A stretch of 64,000 bases of DNA from Actinomadura barringtoniae (GTDB lineage Bacteria; Actinomycetota; Actinomycetes; Streptosporangiales; Streptosporangiaceae). Every line of letters begins with the position of its first letter. Within the stretch, counting starts at the first letter, position 1. The DNA lies in NCBI RefSeq assembly GCF_017573505.1, contig NZ_JAGEOJ010000034.1, positions 1 to 64,000 of the forward strand, written 5' to 3'. Shown here one piece after another: positions 1 to 8,038 of this stretch. Below the pieces are notes generated by a model. It worked only from the letters and a program-made list of their open reading frames with translations. It did no database searches and was not told the DNA's origin. Position numbers and translations under genes: made by a program.

Positions 1-30
1 GAAATGGCGGGGCCTTTCGCATTTCTGAGG

Positions 31-834
31 TCACGCCGGAAGGAAATTCTTGGCCAGGCGGGGAGCTAGCCACGGCCGGCGTCCGTAGGCCAGGACCTTG
101 CCGGTCAGGGCGGCTCGAATGGGGTTGGCGCGGCCGTACGTGAGCAGCAGCCAGGTCACGGGCTCGGCCGAGATATGGACGTCGATGGGCCCAGTCGACG
201 CCGGATCGATGGTCAACGCGCCGTCCTCGAACCGGTAGGTGTGGCTGGGGCCGCCGCGGAGATGCACGCGATAGGTGGCCTTGTGGTGCTTCACCGCGTC
301 CGCGTCGACCCAGCCGGGCATCACTTGGTGCATTCCGGCCAGGACCAAAGGGACATGTGCGGGATCGATCGGCCACCTGCGCCCGGTGGCTCGCCCGATG
401 TCATAGCCGTGGACCACGAACTCTCCAATGAGCGTGCCCAACGACAGCCCGGCCCGGATCTGCTGGTCTCCGTCGAACATCATCAACGCCTGAGGTGCCA
501 AGCCCTGGAGCGTTTCGATGAACTGCTTCAGATCCCAGCGCAGGATGGCGGCCAGGTCGTCGATGTCGCGGCTGGGAAGCGCGGCGATCTGGGCGTCGTT
601 GAAGGCCGGCAGGTCGGTGGCGCGAGCGGGCCACGTTCCTTCGCCGAGCGCCAGGTCCCGATAGCGTCCGGGCTCCATGGCCACATGCCCGAAGACATCG
701 GTGATGCTCCACGGCGAGGTCGCCGGGACAGGAGCCTCCGGATCAGGCGTCGACTCCATTAGGGCGATGAGCTGCTCGGCGGTCGCGACGGCTGCGTCGC
801 GCATGGCCTGATCGGAGAGCGGTATGGCCGCCAT
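31..834 (-). CDS. Mycothiol-dependent maleylpyruvate isomerase-family protein
   Basis: A 267-residue protein with an N-terminal DinB/MDMPI-type four-helix domain and a C-terminal SCP2-like half. The metal-binding pattern of the family is visible: a His in FGHVAM and the Glu and His of EFVVHGYD, four residues apart. Family members use mycothiol as cofactor for isomerisation or thiol transfer in the cytoplasm; the substrate here is unknown. I chose the ATG at 834 because AGGAG lies six bases upstream; a GTG at 849 is in frame but has no such site. The gene is divergent from the methyltransferase at 996. The family is clear; the exact reaction is not. Confidence 0.8.
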   Translation of the reverse strand: MAAIPLSDQAMRDAAVATAEQLIALMESTPDPEAPVPATSPWSITDVFGHVAMEPGRYRDLALGEGTWPARATDLPAFNDAQIAALPSRDIDDLAAILRWDLKQFIETLQGLAPQALMMFDGDQQIRAGLSLGTLIGEFVVHGYDIGRATGRRWPIDPAHVPLVLAGMHQVMPGWVDADAVKHHKATYRVHLRGGPSHTYRFEDGALTIDPASTGPIDVHISAEPVTWLLLTYGRANPIRAALTGKVLAYGRRPWLAPRLAKNFLPA

Positions 835-884
835 GGGGGTCTCCTGCACGTCGCGGCGATCTGGTCTGAGCGTAGGCTCGACCG

Positions 885-921
885 GCCCTCTATGACCAGG
901 CGGTCACAACACTGAGAGGGC
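885..921. promoter_or_regulatory. Nested inverted repeats in a divergent promoter region
   Basis: Two inverted repeats are nested between the divergent genes starting at 834 (minus) and 996 (plus). The outer arms are GCCCTCT (885-891) and AGAGGGC (915-921); the inner arms are TGACC (893-897) and GGTCA (902-906). The inner 14-bp palindrome looks like a dimeric repressor site, but no regulator gene is adjacent. A transcript hairpin is the alternative reading. Confidence 0.35.
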
Positions 922-995
922 AATCACACCAAGTCATCCGGCCATAAAGACGAATTCGTTTGTTAGCTTCGAGTCCCGCACCTGTGGAGGCTCGC

Positions 996-1658
996 ATGAG
1001 GTCGACCGCTCGGGACGGCTGGCGCCAGGATCACCCGTGGGCGCCGGTGTACGCGTTCACCGCGAACCGGCCGTGGCTGATCAGGCCGGTGGCGCGGCTG
1101 GCGTTCCACACCGACTTCGGGCTGCTCCACGAACGCATCGAGGCGATCGGCACGTGGCAGGAAGGCACCGCCGTGCTGGACGTGCCGTGCGGCGGGGGAG
1201 TCGCCCTGCGGGGCGTGCGTCCAGGCCAGGGGCTGCGGTACGTGGCGGCGGACATCGCGCCCACGATGCTGTCACGGGCCCGTCATGCCGCGGGCGACGC
1301 CGGGGTGTCGGATCAGGTGGAGACCTGCGAGGCCGACGTGTCGGAGCTGCCCTTCGTCGACGGGGAGTTCGACGTGTGCCTGAGCTTCACCGGGCTGCAC
1401 TGCTTTCCCGGGCCACGGGCCGCGGTGGAGGAGATCGCCAGGGTGCTCCGGCCCGGCGGCACGCTGTTGCTGAGCTGGCTGTGCGCCGACGGTCAGCTCG
1501 TTCAGCGGGCGGCGCTCGCACTGGGTCGACGCATGGGAACGGCGGGACAGAGCGCCTCCACGGCCCAAGTCTGCGGCTGGCTCGACGACGTCGGCTTCAC
1601 CGACGTCCGCCTCACGCCCTCGGGCGCGTTCGCCTACGTGACCGCCACTCGCAGCTAG
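996..1658 (+). CDS. Class I SAM-dependent methyltransferase
   Basis: A 220-residue Methyltransf_11-type enzyme. Motif I is VLDVPCGGG (about residues 50-58), followed by an acidic strand end (VAADIAP), the EADVSELPF segment for adenine contact, and a late ARVLRPGG motif typical of UbiE/biotin-type methyltransferases. The ATG at 996 is preceded by GGAGG at 986-990; a TTG further upstream is unlikely. The acceptor is unknown. It is followed by a short-chain reductase on the same strand 170 bp later, possibly under a separate promoter. Confidence 0.85.
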   Translation: MRSTARDGWRQDHPWAPVYAFTANRPWLIRPVARLAFHTDFGLLHERIEAIGTWQEGTAVLDVPCGGGVALRGVRPGQGLRYVAADIAPTMLSRARHAAGDAGVSDQVETCEADVSELPFVDGEFDVCLSFTGLHCFPGPRAAVEEIARVLRPGGTLLLSWLCADGQLVQRAALALGRRMGTAGQSASTAQVCGWLDDVGFTDVRLTPSGAFAYVTATRS

Positions 1659-1828
1659 CCACAGGCCAGGCCGAGCGCCGGGCGCCGGGCGTTCTGATCA
1701 TCTATGGCTGCGCCTCGCGCTCCCACCTGGGTGGTACGGCCGATCCCAGACTTGATCGTGCTCTCCTCCCTGCAGCCGCCCTGCTCCAGGCTGAACGGGT
1801 CCGCATCCCCGATCCTGGAGCGAGTCAC

Positions 1829-2740
1829 ATGGCCACCAGTCACGGCACCGTTCTCATCACTGGAGGGACGGGCAGCCTCGGCCGTCAGGCGGCCCGTGCC
1901 ATCGCCGAGGCCGACCCGCGAGTCCACATCGTCATCACAGGCCGCGGCGCCGCCCACGCCGAGGCCACCGCCCGCACACTCCGCGAGCAGACGAAGGCCG
2001 ACGTCACCGGCATGCAGCTGGATCTCGGCTCGCTCGCGGAGGTCCAGGCGTTCGCCGAACGCCTGACGGCCATGAGCCTGCCGCCGCTGCGCGGGCTGGT
2101 CTGCAACGCCGGCCTCCAGAACGCATCGGGGGCACGGACCAGCAAGGACGGCTACGAGCTGACCTTCGCGGTCAACCACCTGGCCCACTTCGCCCTCATT
2201 CAGCACCTGCGGCCCCACCTCGACGACGATGGCGCCGCGCGCATCGTGATGGTCGCCAGCGACACCCATGATCCGGCCAAGCCGACCGGGATGCCCGCGC
2301 CCAGCTACACCACGGCCGAGGACATGGCGCGCCCCGGCGAAGACACCGCTCTGGAAGGGCGCCGCCGCTACACCATGTCCAAGCTCTGCAACGTGCTCAT
2401 GGCGTATGAGCTCGCCAGACGCCTCAGCGGCACCGGGATCACGGTCAACGCGTTCGACCCGGGACTGATGCCCGGCACCGGCCTCGCCCGGGAGTACGGC
2501 GGCGTCCAGGCGTTCGCGTGGCGGTACGTCATGCCCGCGCTGGTCGTCGTACCGGGCCTCAACATCCACACGCCGCGCCGATCCGGCCGGGCACTGGGCC
2601 GCCTGGTCACCGCGCCGGAGCACGCCGAGACAACGGGCGAGTACTTCTCCGGATACCGAAGGATCCCGTCCTCGGACGACTCCTACGACACGGTGAAGGC
2701 CGAGGACCTCTGGAAGACCAGCGAACGCCTCGTCGGATGA
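1829..2740 (+). CDS. SDR family NAD(P)-dependent oxidoreductase
   Basis: A 303-residue short-chain dehydrogenase. It has the nucleotide-binding TGGTGSLG (residues 11-18), a CNAG version of the NNAG strand motif, and the catalytic YTMSK. The long C-terminal part and the overall pattern resemble the retinol dehydrogenase/protochlorophyllide reductase-like branch, which usually prefers NADPH. The ATG at 1829 has GGAG eight bases upstream; the frame stays open far upstream, but that part looks like high-GC read-through rather than protein. The gene converges on the MarR gene at 2772. The substrate cannot be told from sequence. Confidence 0.85.
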   Translation: MATSHGTVLITGGTGSLGRQAARAIAEADPRVHIVITGRGAAHAEATARTLREQTKADVTGMQLDLGSLAEVQAFAERLTAMSLPPLRGLVCNAGLQNASGARTSKDGYELTFAVNHLAHFALIQHLRPHLDDDGAARIVMVASDTHDPAKPTGMPAPSYTTAEDMARPGEDTALEGRRRYTMSKLCNVLMAYELARRLSGTGITVNAFDPGLMPGTGLAREYGGVQAFAWRYVMPALVVVPGLNIHTPRRSGRALGRLVTAPEHAETTGEYFSGYRRIPSSDDSYDTVKAEDLWKTSERLVG

Positions 2741-2771
2741 TCACCCACGACCCGACCAGCCGGCACATGTC

Positions 2772-3224
2772 CTAGGGGCGGGGCCAGGGGCGGCCGGTCA
2801 GGTGTTCGATGTCGGTGTTGAAGCGGCGCAGGAAGCCCGCGAACGCGGCGATGTCGTCGCCGCTCCAGCCGGCCATGACCTTGTCGAGGCCGGTGATGAT
2901 GTCGTCGCGGTGCTCGTCCAGGCGGCGTTCGCCGACCGCCGTGATGCGGAACTTGCGGGCGATGCCGCCGTCGGGGTCGGGGATGCGTTCGAGCAGGCCG
3001 GCGCGCATCAGGGCGGAGGTCTGCCGGTTGAGCGTCGAGGGGTCCAGGCCGAACGCGTCGCTGAGCTGCCGGATGGTCATGGGGCCGTCGACGCGGACGC
3101 GGCTGAGGAGGATGTAGCCGCTGCGCTCGAGACGGTCGTCGCGCTCGACCGGCTCGGCGACGAGGTGGCTGTGCCGGCCGAGCAGCATCGTCTCGTACTC
3201 GATCTGTTCGGTCGGCCTGTCCAT
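2772..3224 (-). CDS. MarR family transcriptional regulator
   Basis: A 150-residue winged-helix regulator. The HTH lies in TIRQLSDAFGLDPSTLNRQ, followed by a wing (RIPDPDGGIARKFRIT), the MarR arrangement in which a dimer binds a palindrome and is released by small phenolic or drug-like ligands. The ATG at 3224 is chosen because AGGGG lies about eight bases upstream; an in-frame upstream start would run through the operator region. It is divergent from a DHA2 exporter, and three 15-bp palindromes lie in the 150-bp gap, so it very likely represses the exporter and itself. Confidence 0.9.
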   Translation of the reverse strand: MDRPTEQIEYETMLLGRHSHLVAEPVERDDRLERSGYILLSRVRVDGPMTIRQLSDAFGLDPSTLNRQTSALMRAGLLERIPDPDGGIARKFRITAVGERRLDEHRDDIITGLDKVMAGWSGDDIAAFAGFLRRFNTDIEHLTGRPWPRP

Positions 3225-3275
3225 GCTGGTGACCCCTTCGCGAATCCGGGCTTGCCTCATGACTATCACAGCAGT

Positions 3276-3344
3276 TGTGCGCAATACACATGGCATGCAG
3301 ATGCCACATGTTGTGCATAGTGCACATCATGTGTATCGTGCACA
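3276..3344. promoter_or_regulatory. Three 15-bp palindromic operators for the MarR regulator
   Basis: Three related sites lie at 3276-3290 (TGTGCGCAATACACA), 3312-3326 (TGTGCATAGTGCACA) and 3330-3344 (TGTGTATCGTGCACA). All share TGTG...CACA ends; the middle site has perfect 6-bp arms around TAG. Sites two and three are 18 bp apart. A further inverted repeat, TGGCAT/ATGCCA, lies at 3291-3306. The geometry fits binding of several MarR dimers that control both divergent genes. Confidence 0.7.
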
Positions 3345-3374
3345 CGAATGCCCGCGAAGGAGGAGAGACCCCCC

Positions 3375-4910
3375 GTGCACGACTCCAAGCCCACCACCCC
3401 GTCCGCCCAGGGCGGGGGCATCGTCGCGGTCCTGGCCGTGGCCGGCATCGTCGCCGCGCTGATGCAGACCCTCGTCGTCCCGCTGATCGGCGAGCTCCCG
3501 CAGATCCTGCACACGTCCGCCTCGAACGCCTCCTGGACGGTCACCGCGACCCTCCTGGCGGCGGCGGTCTCGACCCCGACGGTCGGGCGCCTGGGCGACC
3601 TGTACGGCAAGCGGCGGATGCTCCTGATCAGCACGGTCCCGCTGATCGCGGGCTCGATCGCCTGCGCGCTGGCCGGCTCGCTGGCGCCGATGATCGTGGG
3701 TCGCGGGCTTCAGGGCATGGGGATGGGCCTGGTCCCGCTGGGCATCAGCGCCCTGCGCGACCTGCTCCCGCCCGAACGCCTCGGGTCGTCGATCGCGCTG
3801 ATGAGCTCGTCCATGGGCATCGGCGGCGCGCTCGGCCTGCCGATCGCGGCGGCCGTCGCGGAGAACGCCAGCTGGCGCGCGCTGTTCTGGGCGTCCGCCG
3901 TCCTCAGCGCGGTGATCACCGTGCTGATCTGGATCCTCGTTCCGGCGACGCCCGCAACTCCTGCGACTCCCGCAACTCCTGCAACTCCCGGGACTGCCGC
4001 GACTCCTGCGGCTTCCGGGAGTCCGGCGGGCGCACGCGGGCGCTTCGACGTGGTCGGGGCGGTCGGGCTCGGCGGCGGCGTGATCTGCCTGCTCCTCGGC
4101 GTGTCCAAGGGGGCCGACTGGGGTTGGGCGAGCACCACGACCCTCGGCCTGTTCGCCGGGTCCGTCGTGCTGCTGCTGGCCTGGGGTGTCTGGGAGCTGC
4201 GCGTGACGGACCCGCTGATCGACCTGCGCGTCACCGCCCGCCGTCAGGTGCTGCTGACCAACATCGCCTCCATCCTGGTCGGCTTCGCGATGTACGCGCA
4301 GTCCCTGGTCGTGATGCAGCTCCTGCAGCTGCCCAAGACGACGGGGTACGGCCTGGGCCAGTCGATGCTGGCCGCCGGTCTCTGGATGGCGCCGTCCGGG
4401 CTGATGATGATGGCCGTCTCCCCGCTGGGCGCGAATCTGTCCAAGGCGCGCGGGCCCAAGGTCACGCTCGGCGTCGGCAGCCTGGTCATCGCGATCGGCT
4501 ACGGCTCGTCCATGGCCCTCCTCAGCGCTCCCTGGGGCCTGATGATCGTGACGATGGTCTGCAGCGCGGGCGTCGGCCTCGCGTACGGCGCCATGCCCGC
4601 GCTCATCATGGGCGCGGTGCCGCAGTCGGAGACGGCCGCCGCCAACAGCTTCAACACCGTCATGCGTTCACTCGGCACCTCGGTGTCGGCCGCCGTCGTC
4701 GGCGTCGTCCTGTCCCAGATGACCATCAGCCTCGGCGGCCACTCGCTGCCCTCCGAGGACGGTTTCCGGACCGGCATGCTGATCGGCTGCGGCGTCGCGC
4801 TCGTCGCCGCGGTCTTCACCCTCACCCTGCCCCGGCGGAAGGCCGACCCGGAGCTCCAGGCGACCGCGCTCGCCGAACGCGTCGCCGAGTCCACGGAAGG
4901 CGCGCGATGA
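3375..4910 (+). CDS. DHA2 (EmrB/QacA) family MFS exporter
   Basis: A 14-helix-type major facilitator of 511 residues. Visible are the family motif between helices 2 and 3 (GRLGDLYGKRR) and the helix-5 antiporter motif region (SMGIGGALGLPI). It should export drugs or toxic small molecules with proton antiport across the cytoplasmic membrane. GTG at 3375 is preferred because GGAGGAG lies 8-11 bases upstream; an ATG at 3348 is in frame but sits directly against the last operator. A central loop of repeated Ala-Thr-Pro units (about 3950-4020) is encoded by near-identical DNA repeats, an odd hydrophilic linker. Regulation by the divergent MarR gene is inferred. Confidence 0.88.
   Translation: MHDSKPTTPSAQGGGIVAVLAVAGIVAALMQTLVVPLIGELPQILHTSASNASWTVTATLLAAAVSTPTVGRLGDLYGKRRMLLISTVPLIAGSIACALAGSLAPMIVGRGLQGMGMGLVPLGISALRDLLPPERLGSSIALMSSSMGIGGALGLPIAAAVAENASWRALFWASAVLSAVITVLIWILVPATPATPATPATPATPGTAATPAASGSPAGARGRFDVVGAVGLGGGVICLLLGVSKGADWGWASTTTLGLFAGSVVLLLAWGVWELRVTDPLIDLRVTARRQVLLTNIASILVGFAMYAQSLVVMQLLQLPKTTGYGLGQSMLAAGLWMAPSGLMMMAVSPLGANLSKARGPKVTLGVGSLVIAIGYGSSMALLSAPWGLMIVTMVCSAGVGLAYGAMPALIMGAVPQSETAAANSFNTVMRSLGTSVSAAVVGVVLSQMTISLGGHSLPSEDGFRTGMLIGCGVALVAAVFTLTLPRRKADPELQATALAERVAESTEGAR
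3952..4012. repeat. Short tandem repeats coding for an Ala-Thr-Pro linker
   Basis: Degenerate 9-12 bp units built from ACTCCTGC and ACTCCCGC follow each other inside the MFS gene and code for about five Ala-Thr-Pro triplets and a decayed continuation. They fall in the middle hydrophilic loop, where length changes are tolerated. Slippage during replication is the likely origin. Confidence 0.7.
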
Positions 4911-5016
4911 ACAAGGGCGGAAGCGTCGTTTGCCCTGGCGCAATGTGAACCATTTTCCGGTCGGGCGACGATACGGAACAATAGGTTGATCTCGTGACAA
5001 CCTGGGTGGGGTGTTC

Positions 5017-5832
5017 ATGACGGGGGACGAGACCGAGCGCGCTTCGCGGGCCGGGATCAACACGAACGTGCCGCATGCGCCGCGGATCTGGAACTACTGG
5101 GTCGGCGGCAAGGACAACTATGCGGCCGATCGCGAGGTCGGCGACCGGATGGCCGAGATGTATCCGGAGATCGTGCACCTCGCGCGGGCCGACCGGGCGT
5201 TCCTCGGCCGGGCGGTGCGGTATCTCGCGGGCGAGGCGGGCGTCGAGCAGTTCCTCGACATTGGAACGGGGCTGCCGACGGCCTCGAACACGCACGAGGT
5301 CGCGCAGACGCTGAATCCTCGTTCGCGAGTGGTCTACGTCGACAACGACCCGCTGGTGCTCACGCACGCGCGCGCGGTGCTCGGCGGTACGCCAGAGGGG
5401 GCGACGGCCTACATCGAGGCCGATCTGCACGACCCCGGCCGGATCCTCAGGGAGGCGGCCGCCACTCTGGACTTCGACAAGCCGGTCGCGCTGATGCTGC
5501 TGGGCGTGCTGATCTACGTGCCCGAGACGCAGCGGGCGTACGAGGTGGTGCGCGAGCTCGTGGACGCCGTGCCGCCGGGCAGCCACCTGGTCATCGCGCA
5601 CAGCACGAGCGAGGTCTACGGGGAGGCGACCGAGAAGGTCGTCGCGCACCGCAACCAGTTCGTGAAGCCGGCCATGACGTTGCGGAGCGGCGCCGAGATC
5701 GAGCGCTTCTTCGAGGGCCTGGAGCTGCTGGAGCCGGGCGTCGTCTCGTGCAGCCGGTGGCGCCCGGACCCGACCGAGATCGGCGAGGTACGGGACGTGG
5801 ACGAGTTCGCGGGCGTGGCCCGCAAGCCCTAA
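5017..5832 (+). CDS. Methyltransf_19 (DUF574) SAM-dependent methyltransferase
   Basis: A 271-residue member of the actinobacterial DUF574/Methyltransf_19 family. Diagnostic features are RIWNYWVGGKDNYAADREVG near the N-terminus, the SAM motif FLDIGTGLP, and VVYVDNDPLVL at the end of the second strand. Members are abundant in streptosporangial and streptomycete genomes, mostly without known substrate. ATG 5017 has a G-rich stretch (GTGGGG) five bases upstream; GTG 5011 is an alternative. Its 3-prime end lies in a tandem repeat that also carries the stop of the convergent gene. A second family member sits at 40542-41351. Confidence 0.85.
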   Translation: MTGDETERASRAGINTNVPHAPRIWNYWVGGKDNYAADREVGDRMAEMYPEIVHLARADRAFLGRAVRYLAGEAGVEQFLDIGTGLPTASNTHEVAQTLNPRSRVVYVDNDPLVLTHARAVLGGTPEGATAYIEADLHDPGRILREAAATLDFDKPVALMLLGVLIYVPETQRAYEVVRELVDAVPPGSHLVIAHSTSEVYGEATEKVVAHRNQFVKPAMTLRSGAEIERFFEGLELLEPGVVSCSRWRPDPTEIGEVRDVDEFAGVARKP

Positions 5833-5910
5833 GCCCCGCAGATCCCAGGCCCCGCAAGCCCTAGGCCCCGCAGGTCTTAGGCCCGCGAGTCCCAGGCCCG
5901 CGAGTCCTAG
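5817..5910. repeat. Stop-codon-bearing 15-16 bp tandem repeat at a convergent junction
   Basis: Six units follow each other: 5817-5832 (end of the methyltransferase gene with its TAA), 5833-5848, 5849-5864, 5865-5880, 5881-5895 and 5896-5910. They resemble GGCCCCGCAAGCCCTAG with drift. TAG or TAA recurs at 5830, 5862, 5878 and 5908; the palindromic CTAG also gives stops on the minus strand, including that of the YciI-like gene (5907-5909). The unit length is not a multiple of three. Confidence 0.85.
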
Positions 5911-6200
5911 AACGCGGCGGCGAGCGCTGGGTGGAGGCGGGCCGCTTCGATCGTGGTGATGGTGTACGCGGCGACGCCCGCGCGCACGAACGGATCGGTC
6001 GAGGTGATCCGTTCCGCCTCGGCGCGGTCGATGCCGCAGGCGATGATGGCGCCGCCCTCCGACGACGGAACGGTCTGGCCGGACGCCAGGAACGTCCCGT
6101 CGCCGTGGTGGCGTTCGAGGTACTCCACGTGCGCGCCGACGTGGGGCGCGACGTCGTCCTCGGTGCCGGTGTAGCGCAGGGTCAGCAGGTGAATCAGCAA
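5907..6200 (-). CDS. YciI-like protein
   Basis: A 97-residue protein of the YciI/YCII-related alpha-beta fold. It matches the family in length, in its early strand (MLIHLLTLRYTG), in the HVGAHVEYLERHH segment, and in the late DPFVRAGVAAYTI segment, where an Asp precedes the conserved PF. The family has suggested dehydratase/hydrolase or small-ligand roles, with no settled reaction for this branch. The start is TTG at 6200 with GGAG about six bases upstream. Its stop lies in the tandem repeat shared with the convergent methyltransferase gene. Confidence 0.75.
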   Translation of the reverse strand: MLIHLLTLRYTGTEDDVAPHVGAHVEYLERHHGDGTFLASGQTVPSSEGGAIIACGIDRAEAERITSTDPFVRAGVAAYTITTIEAARLHPALAAAF

Positions 6201-6241
6201 GCCGTCTCCTCGATGATCACCTCACGACGGTACCTGCACTG

Positions 6242-8038
6242 CTAGCGGCGGGCGAGAACGGCGTCCAGGGCGGCGGACAGGTCGCGCACGGGATCGGCGG
6301 ACGTGGTTAGGGCACGCCAGGCGACGAAGCGGTCCGGGCGGACGAGGACGGCGCCGCCTCCGTCGTGGCCGCGGAGCCTGAACCAGGTCGAACGCCGGTC
6401 CAGATACTCGCCGTCCAGATGTCCGATGCGGACGACGTCCAGTGGCGCGGTGTCGGCGAGCTTGACGGCGGCCTCGCACCAGTCCTCGCCGTCCTCACCC
6501 GCGATGAGGAGCAGGCGGCCGGGACGGACGAGGTCGAGCGTCGAGAGTTGGGTGCCGTCGTCGGCGTCCAGCCAGGCGTGGGGGAGCGGATGGCCGGGGC
6601 GGGCGCACGGCTGGTAGATACGGATCGGGTCCGGGTTGTCGGGCGCCGCGGTGCCGTCGGGGACGATCGCCGATGACGCGTAGGTATAGCCGTACTCGAT
6701 GTTGTGCTCGTTGAACTCCATCGACTGGCCCGCGATGAGCCGCCGTACATGGGCGGCGTGCTCGGCGTCCTCGGGCAGGCCGCTCCACAGGCGCCGCATG
6801 TTCGCCCAGTTCCCGGCCGGGTCGGTGGTGTCGCCAGCGGCGATGGCGTCGGCGGTGACGATGTGGTTGAGCGCGTTGTCGATCGCCCGCTGCACGTTGC
6901 GGGCCGTCGTCGGGCGCCGTTCGGGCTCATAGGTGTCCAGCAGGGCCGCGCCAGCCTCGCCCCGCAGGACGGCGGCGAGCTTCCAGGCGAGGTTGGCGGT
7001 GTCCTGGATGGCGGCGTTCAGCCCGAGCCCGCCCGTGGGCGGATGCCGGTGGGCGGCGTCGCCGAGCAGGAACACGCGGCCGTCCTGGAAACGGCTCGCC
7101 ACCACGCCCTCGATCGCCCATCGGGTGATGAGGTGGACGGTGAGGTCGTGGTCGTACAGGCCGAGGGTGGTGCGCAGGTCGGCGGTGACCTTGTCGTCGT
7201 CGAGGCCGCGCGGGTCGTCGGTCGCGTAGTTGAGGTGAACGACCCACTCCTCCGAATCGGGCCCCCAGCGCGTCGGCCCCATCGGAACGACGGTCGCGCC
7301 CGTTCCGGTGTCGGGGATCAGCAGCCAGCGGATGTACACCTCGGGGTCGCGCGCCCAGGCCGACAGGTCCGCCGTGAGATGGATCGTCGCGACCCGCATG
7401 AGGTCGCGCGGGCCCTCCAGGTCGATGCCGAGCGCGCGTCCGACCGTACGGCCGCCGTCGCAGCCGAGCAGGTAGCGGGCGCGGATCTCGTACGCGGCGC
7501 CGGTGCCAGTGCCGGTGGCGTGATCCGCGATGGTGGCGGTCACGCCGTCGGCGTCCTGGGTGAACGTCGTCAGTTCGTGGTGGAAGCGGATGCGGCCGGG
7601 CGGGGCGAGGGCCTCGGCGCGTTCGCGCAGGACGGGCTCGAGCCGGATCTGCGGGAGGTTCGTGGAGCGGTACGGGCTGGCGGCGGCCCACTCGGGGGAC
7701 GAGCCGGCCGCTCCCCAGGACTCGATGAGGCCGAAGCGGCGGCCCGCGTCGGGGTCGGTGCCGGCGAGGCCCGCATACCAGCCGGAGTAGCGCATGTTCT
7801 CGGCCGGCGTGCCGCGCTCGTAGACGGTGTCGGCGACGCCGAGATCGGTGAAGATCTCCATGGTGTGCTGGTTGAGCAGGTGCGCCTTGGGCAGGTTGGA
7901 CGTGCTCGGCCGTGCGTTGATCAGCACGTGGTCGATGCCGAGTTCGGAGAGCAGGATCGAGGCCGTCAGCCCGGCGCCGCCCCCGCCCACGATGAGCACG
8001 TCCACATCCACATCCACCTCGGAAGGGCGTTCAGGCAT
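6242..8038 (-). CDS. FAD-dependent aromatic monooxygenase (class A)
   Basis: A 598-residue flavoprotein hydroxylase of the PheA/TfdB/MhpA type. Seen: the Rossmann GGGGAG (residues 18-23), the DG motif in LLGCDGGRTVGR, and the GD motif in VFLLGDAAHRHPPTGGLGLN; the length and C-terminal thioredoxin-like part fit the phenol hydroxylase branch. It should hydroxylate a phenolic ring with NAD(P)H and oxygen, making a catechol for the extradiol dioxygenase encoded upstream. The start at 8038 overlaps the stop of the amidohydrolase gene by 8 bp (ATGCCTGA), so translation is coupled. It is the last gene of the five-gene operon. The exact substrate is unknown. Confidence 0.88.
   Translation of the reverse strand: MPERPSEVDVDVDVLIVGGGGAGLTASILLSELGIDHVLINARPSTSNLPKAHLLNQHTMEIFTDLGVADTVYERGTPAENMRYSGWYAGLAGTDPDAGRRFGLIESWGAAGSSPEWAAASPYRSTNLPQIRLEPVLRERAEALAPPGRIRFHHELTTFTQDADGVTATIADHATGTGTGAAYEIRARYLLGCDGGRTVGRALGIDLEGPRDLMRVATIHLTADLSAWARDPEVYIRWLLIPDTGTGATVVPMGPTRWGPDSEEWVVHLNYATDDPRGLDDDKVTADLRTTLGLYDHDLTVHLITRWAIEGVVASRFQDGRVFLLGDAAHRHPPTGGLGLNAAIQDTANLAWKLAAVLRGEAGAALLDTYEPERRPTTARNVQRAIDNALNHIVTADAIAAGDTTDPAGNWANMRRLWSGLPEDAEHAAHVRRLIAGQSMEFNEHNIEYGYTYASSAIVPDGTAAPDNPDPIRIYQPCARPGHPLPHAWLDADDGTQLSTLDLVRPGRLLLIAGEDGEDWCEAAVKLADTAPLDVVRIGHLDGEYLDRRSTWFRLRGHDGGGAVLVRPDRFVAWRALTTSADPVRDLSAALDAVLARR

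Noticed and set aside
5817-5910. CRISPR-like or attachment-site reading of the tandem repeats here and at 60324
   Set aside because: The units are 14-16 bp with no spacers, lie inside gene ends, and no cas or integrase gene is present.
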